Assembly (NCBI GenBank): GCA_013138735.1
Contig: WTCE01000094.1
Coordinates: forward strand, 1 to 64,000
DNA: 64,000 nt
Direction: 5' to 3'
Source of the DNA: Crocinitomix sp.
GTDB lineage: Bacteria; Bacteroidota; Bacteroidia; Flavobacteriales_D; Crocinitomicaceae
The translations under genes were made by a program, and so were the position numbers. Every line of letters starts with the position of its first letter. Positions within the stretch are counted from its first letter, which is position 1. Positions 34,006 through 44,355 of this stretch are shown piece after piece. The notes under the pieces were generated by a model. That model searched no databases. It was not told where the DNA came from and was given only the letters and a program-made list of their open reading frames with translations.

Positions 34006-36822
34006 ATGGCAGCACATCCATCTCAGGAAGATTTTATTGAAATTTACGGGGCAAGAGTCCATAATTTAAAGAACATAGATCTTAAGATACCGCGTAATAA
34101 GCTGGTGGTTTTCACTGGGTTGAGTGGGAGTGGGAAATCTTCATTGGCCTTTGATACAATTTTTGCTGAGGGGCAACGCCGTTACTTAGAAACTTTTTCA
34201 GCCTATGCGCGACAGTTTTTAGGTGGATTAGAACGTCCTGACGTTGATGAGATTTTAGGATTAAGTCCGGTGATATCAATTGAACAGAAAACGGTGAACA
34301 GAAGTCCTCGCTCAACAGTGGGGACTGTTACTGAAGTTTATGATTTTATGCGCCTTTTATTCGCACGAGTTGGAGAAGCTTATTCTTATAATACAGGTGA
34401 AAAGATGGTGAAATACACCGATCACCAAATCATAGACTTGATATTAGAGCGTTTTAATGAGCAAAAAATTATAGTATTAGCGCCAAAGGTTAAAGGGCGT
34501 AAAGGTCATTATCGAGAATTATTCGAACAAATTAATAAACTTGGATTTCAAAAAGTTAGAATTGACGGCGAAATCAAAGATATTACACCTGGCATGCGGG
34601 TTGATCGTTATAAAATTCATGATATAGAAATTGTAATTGATCGCATTGCAGTGACATCAGCCCACAGAAATAGGGTGGTAGAAGCAGTGAAAACCGGATT
34701 GAAGTATGGGCAAGATGTAATTTTTGTACAGAACCACGATACGGGCGAAACAACGCAATTTAGCCGCTTTTTAATGTGTCCTACAACAGGGATTTCATAT
34801 TCAGAACCAGAACCTAATTTATTTTCGTTTAACTCGCCTTATGGCGCTTGTAAAAAGTGCAACGGACTTGGAATTGTTTCAGAAATAGATCTGAATAAAG
34901 TTATTCCAGATCCCAAAAAATCAATTAAAGAGGGTGGAATTGAGCCTTTAGGTAAATTAAAAAAGAATTGGATTTCTAATAAGTTAGAAACGATACTAGA
35001 AGCATTTGGGCATAAAGTTTCGGAACCAATAGCCAAAATCCCAGAAGAGGTTATTAATAAGATCCTATATGGGTTTGAACAGGTTGTTAAGATTGATGAT
35101 GTCAACCAAAACTTTTCATTTGAAGGCATTGCGAATTTTTTAAGTCGCCATTATGAAGATGCGCCAACACCAGCCTCAAGGCGGTGGTTGGAAAATTTCA
35201 TGAATAAAATCACCTGTGATTCTTGTAAGGGGTCGCGCTTAAAGGAAGAAGCTGGTTATTTTAAAATTAACGAGAAAAATATTGGCGAATTAGCAAATTC
35301 TGACTTGACGCTATTACAAGAATGGTTTTTAGGTTTAACTGAGCATTTATCAGAAAAGCAAAAAACCATTGGCCGCGAAATACTCAAAGAAATTAACAAC
35401 CGTATTCGTTTTTTAATGGATGTTGGTTTACATTATTTAACGCTGAATCGTTCTTCAGCTAGTTTATCTGGTGGAGAGGCGCAACGGATTCGATTAGCCA
35501 CACAAATTGGCTCCGAACTGGTGAACGTCCTTTATATTTTAGATGAGCCGAGTATCGGATTGCATCAACGAGATAATGCACGACTTATAAAATCATTAAA
35601 GCGCTTGCGAGATGGGGGAAACTCCGTCATAGTAGTTGAGCACGATAAGGAAATGATGGAAGAATCAGACTTTATTGTGGATATTGGTCCCAAAGCTGGT
35701 GTGCACGGGGGACGAATTGTTGTAGCAAGTACATTGGAAGAAATTAAAGCCGGGCAAAGTACTACAGCGGCTTACTTAAAAGGAGAAATGCAAATAGAGA
35801 TTCCGAAAAAACGCCGTAAGGGAAACGGGAAGTTTTTAGAATTAATAGGCGCGACAGGTCATAATTTAAAGTCCGTTAATTTAAAAATACCTTTGGGTAA
35901 ACTCGTTTGCGTGACAGGTGTTTCAGGGAGCGGTAAATCATCCTTAATTAACCAAACATTATATCCTGTGCTTAACGCACATATTTATCGTGGCGTTAAA
36001 AAACCATTGCCATATAAAAGCATAAAAGGTTTAGAACATTTAGACAAGGTTATTGATATTGATCAGTCTCCAATTGGACGGACGCCACGTTCTAATCCGG
36101 CTACTTATACAGGATTGTTTACAGAAGTGAGAACGCTGTTTTCGAATATTAATGAGTCTAAAATTCGTGGGTATAAGCCAGGTCGTTTTAGTTTTAATGT
36201 TAAAGGTGGGAGATGTGAAACTTGCCGTGGCGGTGGATTGCGGGTGATTGAAATGAATTTTTTACCAGATGTTTACGTCGAATGTGAAGAATGCCAAGGG
36301 AAGCGTTATAATCGTGAAACGTTAGAAGTGCGTTACAAAGGTAAAAATATCAATGATGTTTTAGAGATGACAATAGAAGATGCCGCTGGTTTCTTTGAAA
36401 ATATTCCGAAAATTAAACGCAAGTTGGACACACTCAATTCTGTTGGTTTAGGTTATATACGTTTGGGTCAACCTTCTACAACCATTTCAGGTGGTGAGGC
36501 GCAACGGGTAAAATTAGCAACAGAACTTTCTAAAAAGGGGACTGGCAAAACCATTTACATATTGGATGAACCGTCAACTGGCTTGCATTTTGACGACATT
36601 AAAATGTTGTTGAATGTACTACAACGATTGACAGATGATGGAAATACTGTTTTAGTGATTGAGCATAACCTAGACATAGTTAAGGTGGCAGATCATATTA
36701 TTGACATTGGACCAGATGGTGGGAACAATGGCGGTGAAATTGTTGGGCAAGGAACACCCGAACAATTTGTGAAGAAATTCAAAACAGAGACTTCGCGTTA
36801 TTTGGTAAAAGAATTGAATTAA
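34006..36822 (+). CDS. uvrA: Excinuclease ABC subunit A
   Basis: A 938-residue UvrA, the damage-recognition ATPase of nucleotide excision repair. It has two ABC modules, with Walker [10 protein letters not shown] (38-46) and GVSGSGKSS near 640, and signatures [12 protein letters not shown] and [12 protein letters not shown]. Zinc modules are visible at [16 protein letters not shown] and [10 protein letters not shown]...CEECQGKRY. The first module keeps only one Cys in the leading pair (MCPTTG instead of CxxCG), a known variation in this phylum as far as I recall. ATG 34006 ([10 protein letters not shown]) is preferred over the upstream start at 33976. Length is normal. Confidence 0.96.
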   Translation: MAAHPSQEDFIEIYGARVHNLKNIDLKIPRNKLVVFTGLSGSGKSSLAFDTIFAEGQRRYLETFSAYARQFLGGLERPDVDEILGLSPVISIEQKTVNRSPRSTVGTVTEVYDFMRLLFARVGEAYSYNTGEKMVKYTDHQIIDLILERFNEQKIIVLAPKVKGRKGHYRELFEQINKLGFQKVRIDGEIKDITPGMRVDRYKIHDIEIVIDRIAVTSAHRNRVVEAVKTGLKYGQDVIFVQNHDTGETTQFSRFLMCPTTGISYSEPEPNLFSFNSPYGACKKCNGLGIVSEIDLNKVIPDPKKSIKEGGIEPLGKLKKNWISNKLETILEAFGHKVSEPIAKIPEEVINKILYGFEQVVKIDDVNQNFSFEGIANFLSRHYEDAPTPASRRWLENFMNKITCDSCKGSRLKEEAGYFKINEKNIGELANSDLTLLQEWFLGLTEHLSEKQKTIGREILKEINNRIRFLMDVGLHYLTLNRSSASLSGGEAQRIRLATQIGSELVNVLYILDEPSIGLHQRDNARLIKSLKRLRDGGNSVIVVEHDKEMMEESDFIVDIGPKAGVHGGRIVVASTLEEIKAGQSTTAAYLKGEMQIEIPKKRRKGNGKFLELIGATGHNLKSVNLKIPLGKLVCVTGVSGSGKSSLINQTLYPVLNAHIYRGVKKPLPYKSIKGLEHLDKVIDIDQSPIGRTPRSNPATYTGLFTEVRTLFSNINESKIRGYKPGRFSFNVKGGRCETCRGGGLRVIEMNFLPDVYVECEECQGKRYNRETLEVRYKGKNINDVLEMTIEDAAGFFENIPKIKRKLDTLNSVGLGYIRLGQPSTTISGGEAQRVKLATELSKKGTGKTIYILDEPSTGLHFDDIKMLLNVLQRLTDDGNTVLVIEHNLDIVKVADHIIDIGPDGGNNGGEIVGQGTPEQFVKKFKTETSRYLVKELN

Positions 36823-36841
36823 TGGAGTGTTAAACGTCTAA

Positions 36842-37189
36842 ATGAAACAAGATTTTGACTTCTTTATAGCCACCATGCCAGGCACTAGGCTAGCAGACTA
36901 TTATTTAGGTTGCGTAGATAGTTCTGTTTTTATAGATTTTAACCTTACTTCTCAAAAGAAAATTCAATTGGTTCGAATTTCTTTTGATGGTTATGGTTGT
37001 TGCAACCTTCCAAAACATTCAAATTTATTGAATCAAGAAGATTCACAAATATTTATCGAAGAATTAAAAAAGCAGCCCTTAGATCAAGCAAAATTGGCGG
37101 TTTTGGTCAAAAAAATAATTGAGATCAATAGCGGAAATATTTGGTCTGATGCACTTGAAGAATACGGATTGATTGAAACAATAGGATAA
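36842..37189 (+). CDS. Hypothetical protein, 115 aa
   Basis: A 115-residue soluble protein starting 19 bases after the uvrA stop, so probably co-transcribed with it. It has a paired Cys (GYGCCNLP) and a helical C-terminal half (AKLAVLVKKIIEINSGNIWS). No family is recognised. Proximity to uvrA does not by itself imply a role in DNA repair, since the next gene is a membrane glycosyltransferase. Confidence 0.6.
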   Translation: MKQDFDFFIATMPGTRLADYYLGCVDSSVFIDFNLTSQKKIQLVRISFDGYGCCNLPKHSNLLNQEDSQIFIEELKKQPLDQAKLAVLVKKIIEINSGNIWSDALEEYGLIETIG

Positions 37190-37214
37190 TATCTAAGCAA
37201 CACAAGAGTTAAAA

Positions 37215-38621
37215 ATGTCAGATCGGAACATAATCATAGCCTTAATTTTATTGCAGCTTGTGCTATGTCTTCCCGTGATTGGTTTATTTCCGATTTCCTT
37301 AGATGAACCATTTTCCATTTATCATGCGCAATTTCCGGTTGACGAAATGTTGACGGAAGTTGCGCAAGGCAATAATTCTCCTTTGCATTTTATTGGTTTA
37401 CATTATTGGATTAAAATTTTTGGAATTAGCCCACTTTCAGTACGTTCTTTGTCCTTGTTGATTAGTTTAATTTCTATTGTTTTTCTTTACAAATTAGGAC
37501 GAAAATTGTGGAATAAAAAATACGCGGTAATACTCGTTGTTTTGTTTATTCTATCACGACTAGATCACCTTGTAGCAATGGAAGCAAGGATGTATGGTCT
37601 TTTTACACTCTTCTTTATTTTGATTATTTATGATTTTTATCGGCTATTATTTGAGGATAAAAAGGTGTTTATAACATTGGGGATTTGGAACGCACTTTTG
37701 CTTTATACGCATTACCTAGGCGGAGTGGTTATTTTGATGGAATGCCTTATTTTTATCGCTTATTTTTCTAAATGGAATCGGAATAAATGGATTCAAGTTG
37801 GATTAACGGCAGGTCTATCTGTGCTCTTGTTTATTCCCGGAATTCAAATTTTCCTAAATCGTGCGGCAGATTTTAACGCGAGTGGATCATGGGTGCCAGA
37901 AGCGGAGCTTTATGATTTGGTTGCCAATTTGATTAAACTCTTAAATAACCGTTTTACCTTGTTTGCTACAATTGCAATCGTAGCACTCTTGACCTATTTA
38001 TCTCGTGCAAATCTTAAATCAAATCAATTTAAAAAATGGCCGTTTTTTATGCTATGGTTTTTAGGGACATATTTGCTCATGTTTGCCATTTCATGGACCG
38101 TGCAGCCAATTTTCTTTATTAAATATTTGCAATTCTTATCCATTCCTTTGTTCATACTTATTGTAGGATGCGTTGCCCAAAATAACTTCACAGCTTCTAA
38201 AAAATATTTACCATTCCTTTTGTTAGTCCCTTTTATGGCGAGTTATCGCTTTGTTCCAGATGTTAATCGTGAAACAGATAAAATGATTGACTATATCAAA
38301 GAAATTAAGACTAGTAATACAGTTGTGCTTTATTGTCCAGAACACTACGAGTTAACATTGGCCTATCATTATGATTTGAGATCTTTTAGCGCTTATGAAA
38401 ACACAAGCAATCAAATGAAAGCAGCTGGTTTTCAATCCATTTATGAACCTGAAGATATAATATTGCAAACAGGTGTTGACCAAATCATTTATTTAGATTT
38501 AGATACAAAATTGCTTAATCCTGACAATGGAATTATTTCTAACCTAGATAATACTTTCAGATTTGTTGAATCTAAAACCTTTAAGGGCAACTTTACGGTA
38601 TATCGTTACCAAAATGAGTAA
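37215..38621 (+). CDS. GT-C membrane glycosyltransferase (GT39/ArnT-like)
   Basis: A 468-residue protein with about eleven membrane helices. The first periplasmic loop has the acidic motif FPISLDEPFSIYHA, typical of GT-C enzymes that use a polyprenyl-phosphate sugar, followed by NSPLHFIGLHYWIKIFG and the amphipathic LSVRSLSLL. It probably transfers a sugar from a lipid carrier to a protein or glycolipid outside the inner membrane. The target is unknown. It starts 25 bases after the 115-residue gene. Confidence 0.75.
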   Translation: MSDRNIIIALILLQLVLCLPVIGLFPISLDEPFSIYHAQFPVDEMLTEVAQGNNSPLHFIGLHYWIKIFGISPLSVRSLSLLISLISIVFLYKLGRKLWNKKYAVILVVLFILSRLDHLVAMEARMYGLFTLFFILIIYDFYRLLFEDKKVFITLGIWNALLLYTHYLGGVVILMECLIFIAYFSKWNRNKWIQVGLTAGLSVLLFIPGIQIFLNRAADFNASGSWVPEAELYDLVANLIKLLNNRFTLFATIAIVALLTYLSRANLKSNQFKKWPFFMLWFLGTYLLMFAISWTVQPIFFIKYLQFLSIPLFILIVGCVAQNNFTASKKYLPFLLLVPFMASYRFVPDVNRETDKMIDYIKEIKTSNTVVLYCPEHYELTLAYHYDLRSFSAYENTSNQMKAAGFQSIYEPEDIILQTGVDQIIYLDLDTKLLNPDNGIISNLDNTFRFVESKTFKGNFTVYRYQNE

Positions 38622-38644
38622 TGGATATTAACCTTAATTTAATA

Positions 38645-38672
38645 TTGCGACTAAAATTAATTCCTAGCTTTG
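38645..38672 (+). promoter_or_regulatory. Bacteroidota-type promoter before the DUF2520 gene
   Basis: TTG (38645-38647), a 17-base spacer and TAGCTTTG (38665-38672) match the Bacteroidota consensus. The element ends 15 bases before the ATG at 38688, giving a very short leader. Confidence 0.6.
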
Positions 38673-38687
38673 TACTTTAATTGATGG

Positions 38688-39455
38688 ATGAAAACGAAAA
38701 CAAGAGTCAACATTATTGGAGCTGGAAATGTGGCGACACATTTGAGTAAAGCGCTATTTGCCCGTGGTGTAGAAATTGTATCCGTCTTTTCACGCGATTT
38801 TATTAATGCCCGTGCATTGTCTCATCAATTTGGCGCAAAAGCCGTTGACAATGTGTGTGATGTGGCTGACAATGTGGATTTAAATATTGTTACGATAAAA
38901 GATGATGCCATTGCAGAAGTTGCATTAGAATTAAATAAATCAGTTCCAGTGGTTCATTCTTCTGGTTCGGCGCCCATAGCTGTTTTTCAAGGTTTTAATC
39001 ATTTCGGGGTTCTCTATCCTTTGCAAACTTTTTCAAAACAACGGGCTTTAGATATTACTGCAATTCCATTTTTGATTGAAGGAAATAGCATTGAATTTAC
39101 GGCCTGGATCATTAATTTTTGCGAATCTTTCTTGTCTGAAAATGTGCACCGTGCAGATTCTGAAATGCGCTCAGAAATTCATTTAGCAGCCGTGTTTGCC
39201 TGTAATTTCACTACACAACTTTTACAAGAGTCTGATTTAATATTACAACATTCAAACTTAGATTTGAGCGTACTGCATCCTTTGATTAAGGAAACAATGG
39301 AAAAAGTTTTGGAACTGGGGCCTGAAAAAGCCATGACTGGTCCTGCTAAACGAGGTGATATTGCAACAATAGAGAAACACGTGAACCAATTGGATGACGC
39401 TGATCTTAAAGTGCTTTATCAACTTTTATCTGATCGTATTACTGCTAACTCTTAA
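38688..39455 (+). CDS. Rossmann-fold, DUF2520 domain protein
   Basis: A 255-residue protein. The N-terminal NAD(P)-binding fold begins VNIIGAGNVATHLSKALFARG and continues VVHSSGSAPIAVFQG and FGVLYPLQTFSK. The C-terminal helical DUF2520 domain has EIHLAAVFACNFTTQLL and GPAKRGDIATIEKH. It resembles F420/ketopantoate-type reductases in form, but the substrate is unknown. Its 3' end overlaps the convergent T9SS gene by 11 bases. Confidence 0.82.
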   Translation: MKTKTRVNIIGAGNVATHLSKALFARGVEIVSVFSRDFINARALSHQFGAKAVDNVCDVADNVDLNIVTIKDDAIAEVALELNKSVPVVHSSGSAPIAVFQGFNHFGVLYPLQTFSKQRALDITAIPFLIEGNSIEFTAWIINFCESFLSENVHRADSEMRSEIHLAAVFACNFTTQLLQESDLILQHSNLDLSVLHPLIKETMEKVLELGPEKAMTGPAKRGDIATIEKHVNQLDDADLKVLYQLLSDRITANS

Positions 39456-40917
39456 TTAAGCGTTTCTTGTAGATACCGTCGGCAGTTTGAACAGTCAATA
39501 AATAAGTACCCGACTTAAGGTGACTCAAATCCAGTTGCTGACTATTTACTGTACCTTCTTGAATCAATTGCCCGTCAATACTATATACTGAATAAGTACC
39601 TTCATTAATCTCAGGTAAATTAATTACATCCTTAAAAGGATTAGGGTAAACCGTTAAGTCTATCGTTTCTACATAGCTAGGCAAGGCATTTGTAATATCA
39701 TCAAACTCCACCAAAAAATCGCCTTCACCATCAACTAAATCAGGATATACCCAGGTTGCATTTACTTTAACAATCAAAATGTTATTTCCACCAGTTGAAA
39801 AGTATTTTGTATCCGCTAAATAAACGGCTCCATTATCTCTTGTTCTATGAATAGCTTGCCCTTTGTCATCACCAGCTTCACCATAAGTCCGAGAAGCAAA
39901 ATGAGTGAATGAAGTATTCATTTTTGCCATGAAAATATCATATTTATCGTCGATAGAAGCATAGCCATAACTTTTAGTCTCTGCTATAAAAGCATAATCT
40001 TGATCACCACGAATAGCAATATCATTTACTACGTCAATTTTTAAACTTTCATTCACATAAATGGTGTCAACAACTTCAACTCCTATGTCGCTCATGCGGT
40101 ACATCCACATGTTTTGATCCTCAGCAGGGTAATTGTAGCCTCTAGCGCCGCCGAAACTATAAAAGCCACCAATTGCTTGCACGGCGTTAAAATGATCGTT
40201 GTATTCTTGGCCAATGGCTCTGTCCCAACCAAAACTTCCGTCAATATTGTATTTAGCTACATAGCCATCATAAGAGTCTACGCCACCATCCGAAATGCCG
40301 CCGCATAACACAATAGAATCACCATCTAAATCAATATCTGTAAAAAAGCTCTCTGCTCCGCCGTCTAAAGCTAGTTGCCATACCATAGTGCCAGCGGCAT
40401 CTGTTCTTACCATATAAGCACTGCGCTTACCGTCATTAAAACTGTAAGATTCGCCAGCCAATATAAAGCCACCATCAGGCAACTGAACTAAACCATAAGC
40501 TTTGTCCCAATTTGAACCGCCATAGTAATTTTCCCAAATTGGTAATCCTTCTGCATCAATACGTACTAAATAAAAATCGAATCCTCCTGCGCCGTAACTA
40601 TTTGTATAACCTGCAATGGCATAAGTTGAATCCATTGTGATTACTAAACTTTCACCCCATTCGGTAGCTGATCCGCCGTAATTATGCGACCATTCAAATT
40701 CGCCATCTTCGTCCAGTTTTAACAAATAAGCCTCACCATCATCTGCAAAACTGCTCGACGATCCAGTTACAACATAGCCTGTGTCATTGTCCTGTTTAAT
40801 ATCACGTCCAAAATCATAGCCAGAATTGCCATATGCTTTTAAAAATGAATTTCCTTGTCCAAAACTGGTCGTTAAACCAATAAAAATAAGAAAAGTTGTA
40901 TATTTTATAATTTGCAT
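39445..40917 (-). CDS. T9SS-exported beta-propeller protein
   Basis: A 490-residue secreted protein with a signal peptide (TTFLIFIGLTTSFGQG) and about seven repeats of the form GGxxWDxxYGxVQxxDGGFILAGE. These build a beta-propeller (about 25-390). A T9SS type A sorting domain follows (LTVYPNPFKDVINLPEI to KKRLIKS). It should be carried across the outer membrane and either attached to the surface or released. Binding target unknown. It is followed upstream on the same strand by a beta-barrel-type gene with a five-base gap, so co-expression is likely. Confidence 0.85.
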   Translation of the reverse strand: MQIIKYTTFLIFIGLTTSFGQGNSFLKAYGNSGYDFGRDIKQDNDTGYVVTGSSSSFADDGEAYLLKLDEDGEFEWSHNYGGSATEWGESLVITMDSTYAIAGYTNSYGAGGFDFYLVRIDAEGLPIWENYYGGSNWDKAYGLVQLPDGGFILAGESYSFNDGKRSAYMVRTDAAGTMVWQLALDGGAESFFTDIDLDGDSIVLCGGISDGGVDSYDGYVAKYNIDGSFGWDRAIGQEYNDHFNAVQAIGGFYSFGGARGYNYPAEDQNMWMYRMSDIGVEVVDTIYVNESLKIDVVNDIAIRGDQDYAFIAETKSYGYASIDDKYDIFMAKMNTSFTHFASRTYGEAGDDKGQAIHRTRDNGAVYLADTKYFSTGGNNILIVKVNATWVYPDLVDGEGDFLVEFDDITNALPSYVETIDLTVYPNPFKDVINLPEINEGTYSVYSIDGQLIQEGTVNSQQLDLSHLKSGTYLLTVQTADGIYKKRLIKS

Positions 40918-40922
40918 GCTAA

Positions 40923-42161
40923 TTAAAATTTAAAATGAGCTGAGAGGTTTATGCTTCTCCCAAAACCGTATTTTTTAGAAATATTCCCAATCATGTCGAA
41001 AGTGCCTAATCCGATATATACCTTGTCTTTCACCCAAAAGTTGGCGTCAATTCCCCATTGAAGGCCACCAAAACCACCATAAGATAAACGTGTTGATGCT
41101 GAGAAATTATCCGTAGGTGCATAATAAACACCGCCGAAAAGGTATGGGAAGTAATCTGATGTTAAAATGGCTTTGAATCCTAATATTGCTTGCAATTTTT
41201 TATCGCAATTGCGCATTGGCATTTTTTGAATTGCAAACTCGATTGGTAAAGTGCTAACAATCGAACCCTTTTCTTGATGTAAGCCCAGTGTATCAATAAA
41301 ATTGTATTCCTTGGATGGCGCATCTTCTGGTTGGTTAATAAAATCTTTAATATCAAAGCCAGTATAATTGCTCAAGGAATCAATGCTAAAATTGTTAGTT
41401 TGATTATTCCACGCAATTAAACCTAGGTTACTAATTTTCAGGTTGATGATTTGCGAATTTCCTTTCTTCGTTTCAAACATGAAATTGTAGTTCAAATCAA
41501 TAGCAAACCCATGACCTTGCATTGCGAAATAAGGAGAAGTTAAGTCTGTTCTAAACCCTGCACCTTGCAACATAACAGCAATACTATCATCTGCTGAGTA
41601 CATGTATGAATTACTCAAACGCGCTTGTGTTTGCTTAGAGCCTGACACGTAATTTATGCGAATACTTGAAAGTGTATTTTTATCAAAAACTCCAAATCCA
41701 ATTTTTTGGAAATGCATGTATTGTACATGGCTAAAACTAAAATCCAAAGTGTCTTCAATACGATCTGCATTACCATAGAAAATGGTATGAAATAAATCAG
41801 ATGATAAATTTGCAGAGACGAAGTGATTATCCGAAAAAGACGCCATAAAACCAAATTTTGGATTGCCTATTGGATTTATACTAGCGTTGTAGTGCTCGAT
41901 TGATTGCTCGGCCTCAGCTCCAAATGAATTGACACGTTTTAAGCCATTTGTGACCTGATCTTTAATATCAGTTGTAATGGCGCCGCCGAATAAAAATTTA
42001 TCCAATAAAGCATTGTTGAATGCGTTGCTCGAATAATAGTTGAAGGACGAGACGCGCGTTAAGCTTCCTTCCGTTAATGAGTCTTCATAAACAGGTGTTA
42101 ATTCTTGCGAATAGGCCGTAAATGATAGCGCCAAGGTTAAAGTTATAAATACTTTTTTCAT
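40923..42161 (-). CDS. Predicted outer-membrane beta-barrel protein (DUF5723-like)
   Basis: A 412-residue protein with signal peptide (MKKVFITLTLALSFTAYSQ). The body alternates short amphipathic strands (HFVSANLSSDLFHTIFY, KIGFGVFDKNTLSSIRINYV, AFAIDLNYNFMF-like segments). It ends in a strand-type sequence closing with Phe (RSINLSAHFKF), typical of an outer-membrane barrel. The layout recalls DUF5723 proteins of Bacteroidota, but that is by impression. The start codon overlaps the stop of the upstream lipoprotein gene by one base (TAATG). Confidence 0.6.
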   Translation of the reverse strand: MKKVFITLTLALSFTAYSQELTPVYEDSLTEGSLTRVSSFNYYSSNAFNNALLDKFLFGGAITTDIKDQVTNGLKRVNSFGAEAEQSIEHYNASINPIGNPKFGFMASFSDNHFVSANLSSDLFHTIFYGNADRIEDTLDFSFSHVQYMHFQKIGFGVFDKNTLSSIRINYVSGSKQTQARLSNSYMYSADDSIAVMLQGAGFRTDLTSPYFAMQGHGFAIDLNYNFMFETKKGNSQIINLKISNLGLIAWNNQTNNFSIDSLSNYTGFDIKDFINQPEDAPSKEYNFIDTLGLHQEKGSIVSTLPIEFAIQKMPMRNCDKKLQAILGFKAILTSDYFPYLFGGVYYAPTDNFSASTRLSYGGFGGLQWGIDANFWVKDKVYIGLGTFDMIGNISKKYGFGRSINLSAHFKF

Positions 42162-43726
42162 TATAAAGAAACGCTTATTTGTAGGTTTGAACGTAAATTA
42201 AAATCGAAGAACGTTTCTGGCGAAATTTTAATATTCTCAGTGCCGTCCGTCGAGAAAGAAACATATAATTTAAGACGTTTCATTTTTTCTAAATTTTCAA
42301 AAGTTGCCGCTGTAATTGGAAAACTAATTGAACCATCCTTTGGCACAGTTTCATAAGTGCCAGCATCAAAACTTCCTGATAAAATTCCTGAATTGCCAAC
42401 AATTGAATCAAGCACATTATTACTGGCGTCTAACAGATAAAAAGTGGCTATGGCACCAATAGGGAAACCGTTGCTATAATCTAAAATGACTTCAGCCTCT
42501 TCAGGTGTTATTTCTCCAGTATCCACCCAGTCTATATCAAAGGTATCGACTATAGTCAGTTCATTTGCGCCAAAACTCAGCGGGAATTCCCCGTCTAAAA
42601 ACAATTCCATTTTAGAATTTGGAAAAAACTCATCATTTCCTGCAGATATATTTCCAAAAGGATTAATGTCCATTTTGTAACCAACTTTAGCTGAATTAGG
42701 CAAATTCTCAATAAAATCAGTAATGTTAGAATTGACATTGTTTATTTCTAAGGGATACTCAGAAGGAACATAATCATATAAACCTCCAGAAGCTGGATCA
42801 ATATTCATTGTTGTGTTCTTGGCTGGAAAATCTAAGTCAACCGTTGTTCCAGTTCTTGTGTTTGTTCCTTCAAATAATGAAATTTTTGATTGAGCAACCA
42901 AATTAAAGCCATTCTTAACGGTAATCTTCATATCAATTGAATCGATATCAATAGATCCTGCTACAATCCTGTTTAACTGCGATAGACTAACCGTTGTAGT
43001 GTCTGAAAAAGTATATTGTCCAAAATAGCCGCGCGCATATTTTGGAACCATGTCAATGAATGAGAACCCAATAGTATTCGTATCAGAACTTGTAATGGTA
43101 TAGGTCTCTGTCTCTTCGTTAGATTGAACAATTGCCGTAATCCCAATTGTATTTACGCTCAAGCCATCATCTCCTGTAAGATTCATATTAAAGTCGGTCA
43201 TATCAGTCAATTCTGATGATTCAGTTTCTGTGATATGCCCCGCTTCAAAGAAATGAACACTTCCAAATGAGCCCAACGGACCAATCGCTTCAGGGATTAT
43301 CAATGCAACTTGCGCTCTTCCAGGCCAAACAGATGTGAGACGGGTTTCTATAAAGCCAGAACCTATAATTACTTCTTTTAATTCAATTGTACCCAAATTC
43401 AAGACTTGGTTGTACATTGTTGGTTGAATATATGCAGGAGAAATATCAAGAGACGGGATCCCAATTGCTGTTTTTTCAACTACAGTCGTGTCTGGCAGCT
43501 GAATCAATGTGTCCAATGAAAATTCAAATACTGGTTCATGAATCACCAGTGATAAATAACCTTCAGAATTTGTTTCAACGTGATCTTCTTCAACCATGTC
43601 GTTAATCGTCAAGTGACCGTGAGCGATTGGAGCAGCCCAATTAGTGCTCCATGTAGTTGCTTCCTTTTTACAAGAGACAAACACAACACTTACGGCAATG
43701 ATTGAAATGAATAATTTTTTATACAT
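42161..43726 (-). CDS. Large putative lipoprotein, 521 aa
   Basis: From ATG 43724-43726 the protein opens with a lipoprotein signal (AVSVVFVSCKKE; Cys near residue 19). The rest is beta-rich with a strongly acidic composition. Motifs such as NWAAPIAHGHLTINDM at the N-terminus and a C-terminal FDFNLRSNLQISVSL suggest a surface-exposed beta-sandwich protein. I do not recognise the family. It is translationally coupled (TAATG) to the predicted barrel protein downstream, so the two may form an envelope complex. An upstream TTG at 43729 adds one residue and is unlikely. Confidence 0.65.
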   Translation of the reverse strand: MYKKLFISIIAVSVVFVSCKKEATTWSTNWAAPIAHGHLTINDMVEEDHVETNSEGYLSLVIHEPVFEFSLDTLIQLPDTTVVEKTAIGIPSLDISPAYIQPTMYNQVLNLGTIELKEVIIGSGFIETRLTSVWPGRAQVALIIPEAIGPLGSFGSVHFFEAGHITETESSELTDMTDFNMNLTGDDGLSVNTIGITAIVQSNEETETYTITSSDTNTIGFSFIDMVPKYARGYFGQYTFSDTTTVSLSQLNRIVAGSIDIDSIDMKITVKNGFNLVAQSKISLFEGTNTRTGTTVDLDFPAKNTTMNIDPASGGLYDYVPSEYPLEINNVNSNITDFIENLPNSAKVGYKMDINPFGNISAGNDEFFPNSKMELFLDGEFPLSFGANELTIVDTFDIDWVDTGEITPEEAEVILDYSNGFPIGAIATFYLLDASNNVLDSIVGNSGILSGSFDAGTYETVPKDGSISFPITAATFENLEKMKRLKLYVSFSTDGTENIKISPETFFDFNLRSNLQISVSL

Positions 43727-43831
43727 CAATAAATGTGTTTCTTTAATTACGAAAATAACAATAAAATGGTTGGCTGAAACCCCTTTATTAATAATCCATT
43801 AACATCAATTGTTGAAAAGGCGCGCTTGCTG

Positions 43832-43863
43832 TTTGAGCAAATGGCGTAATACTTTTATCTTTG
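43832..43863 (+). promoter_or_regulatory. Bacteroidota-type promoter, TTTG-N20-TATCTTTG
   Basis: TTTG (43832-43835), 20 bases, then TATCTTTG (43856-43863), ending 21 bases before the ATG at 43885. Both boxes and the spacer fit the Bacteroidota housekeeping consensus. Confidence 0.65.
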
Positions 43864-43884
43864 TCGTATTAAAAAGGTGATTGA

Positions 43885-44352
43885 ATGGCAAAGTATAGAG
43901 ATTTAACGAAGGAAGAGCTCATTACATTTGAGAAAGAGTTTGTTGATTATTTAGTAGTAAACGGCATTGTGGCAAGCGATTGGGAGCGCATGAAATTGGA
44001 GAATAACGAAAAAGCTGAACAAATCGTCAGCCTTTTTAGTGATGTGATAATGGAGGGTGTTTTGCGAAAAATTAAATTTTTAGAAAGACGTACCAAAGCA
44101 TATGTGCAAGCCGTGCAATGTTTAAACGATAAAATGTTGATGGTTGCTGTAAGTTGCAAAGACAAATCATATAATATGTCTGACTTCAAAGAAGGAACGG
44201 CCAAAGAGGTAATTGTGGATTCTTTTGAAATGCATCAAGGCGAAAAGGCGTATCACAAAACACGCGAAGAAGTACTTTTTGAAATGGTTTCACAAGGATA
44301 TGACATTTCAGACGGTCAATTATTTAAATCATTGCTATTAGCAACAGTTTAA
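43885..44352 (+). CDS. Conserved hypothetical protein (DUF6495-like)
   Basis: A 155-residue soluble protein. The N-terminal part (YRDLTKEELITFEKEFVDYL, then GIVASDWERMKL) and FSDVIMEGVLRKIKFLERR resemble a Bacteroidota-restricted family (DUF6495, recalled, not searched). Function is unknown. It is the first gene of a three-gene unit with a flavoprotein (three-base gap) and a WYL regulator, and has the clearest promoter of the region in front of it. Confidence 0.55.
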   Translation: MAKYRDLTKEELITFEKEFVDYLVVNGIVASDWERMKLENNEKAEQIVSLFSDVIMEGVLRKIKFLERRTKAYVQAVQCLNDKMLMVAVSCKDKSYNMSDFKEGTAKEVIVDSFEMHQGEKAYHKTREEVLFEMVSQGYDISDGQLFKSLLLATV

Positions 44353-44355
44353 GAG

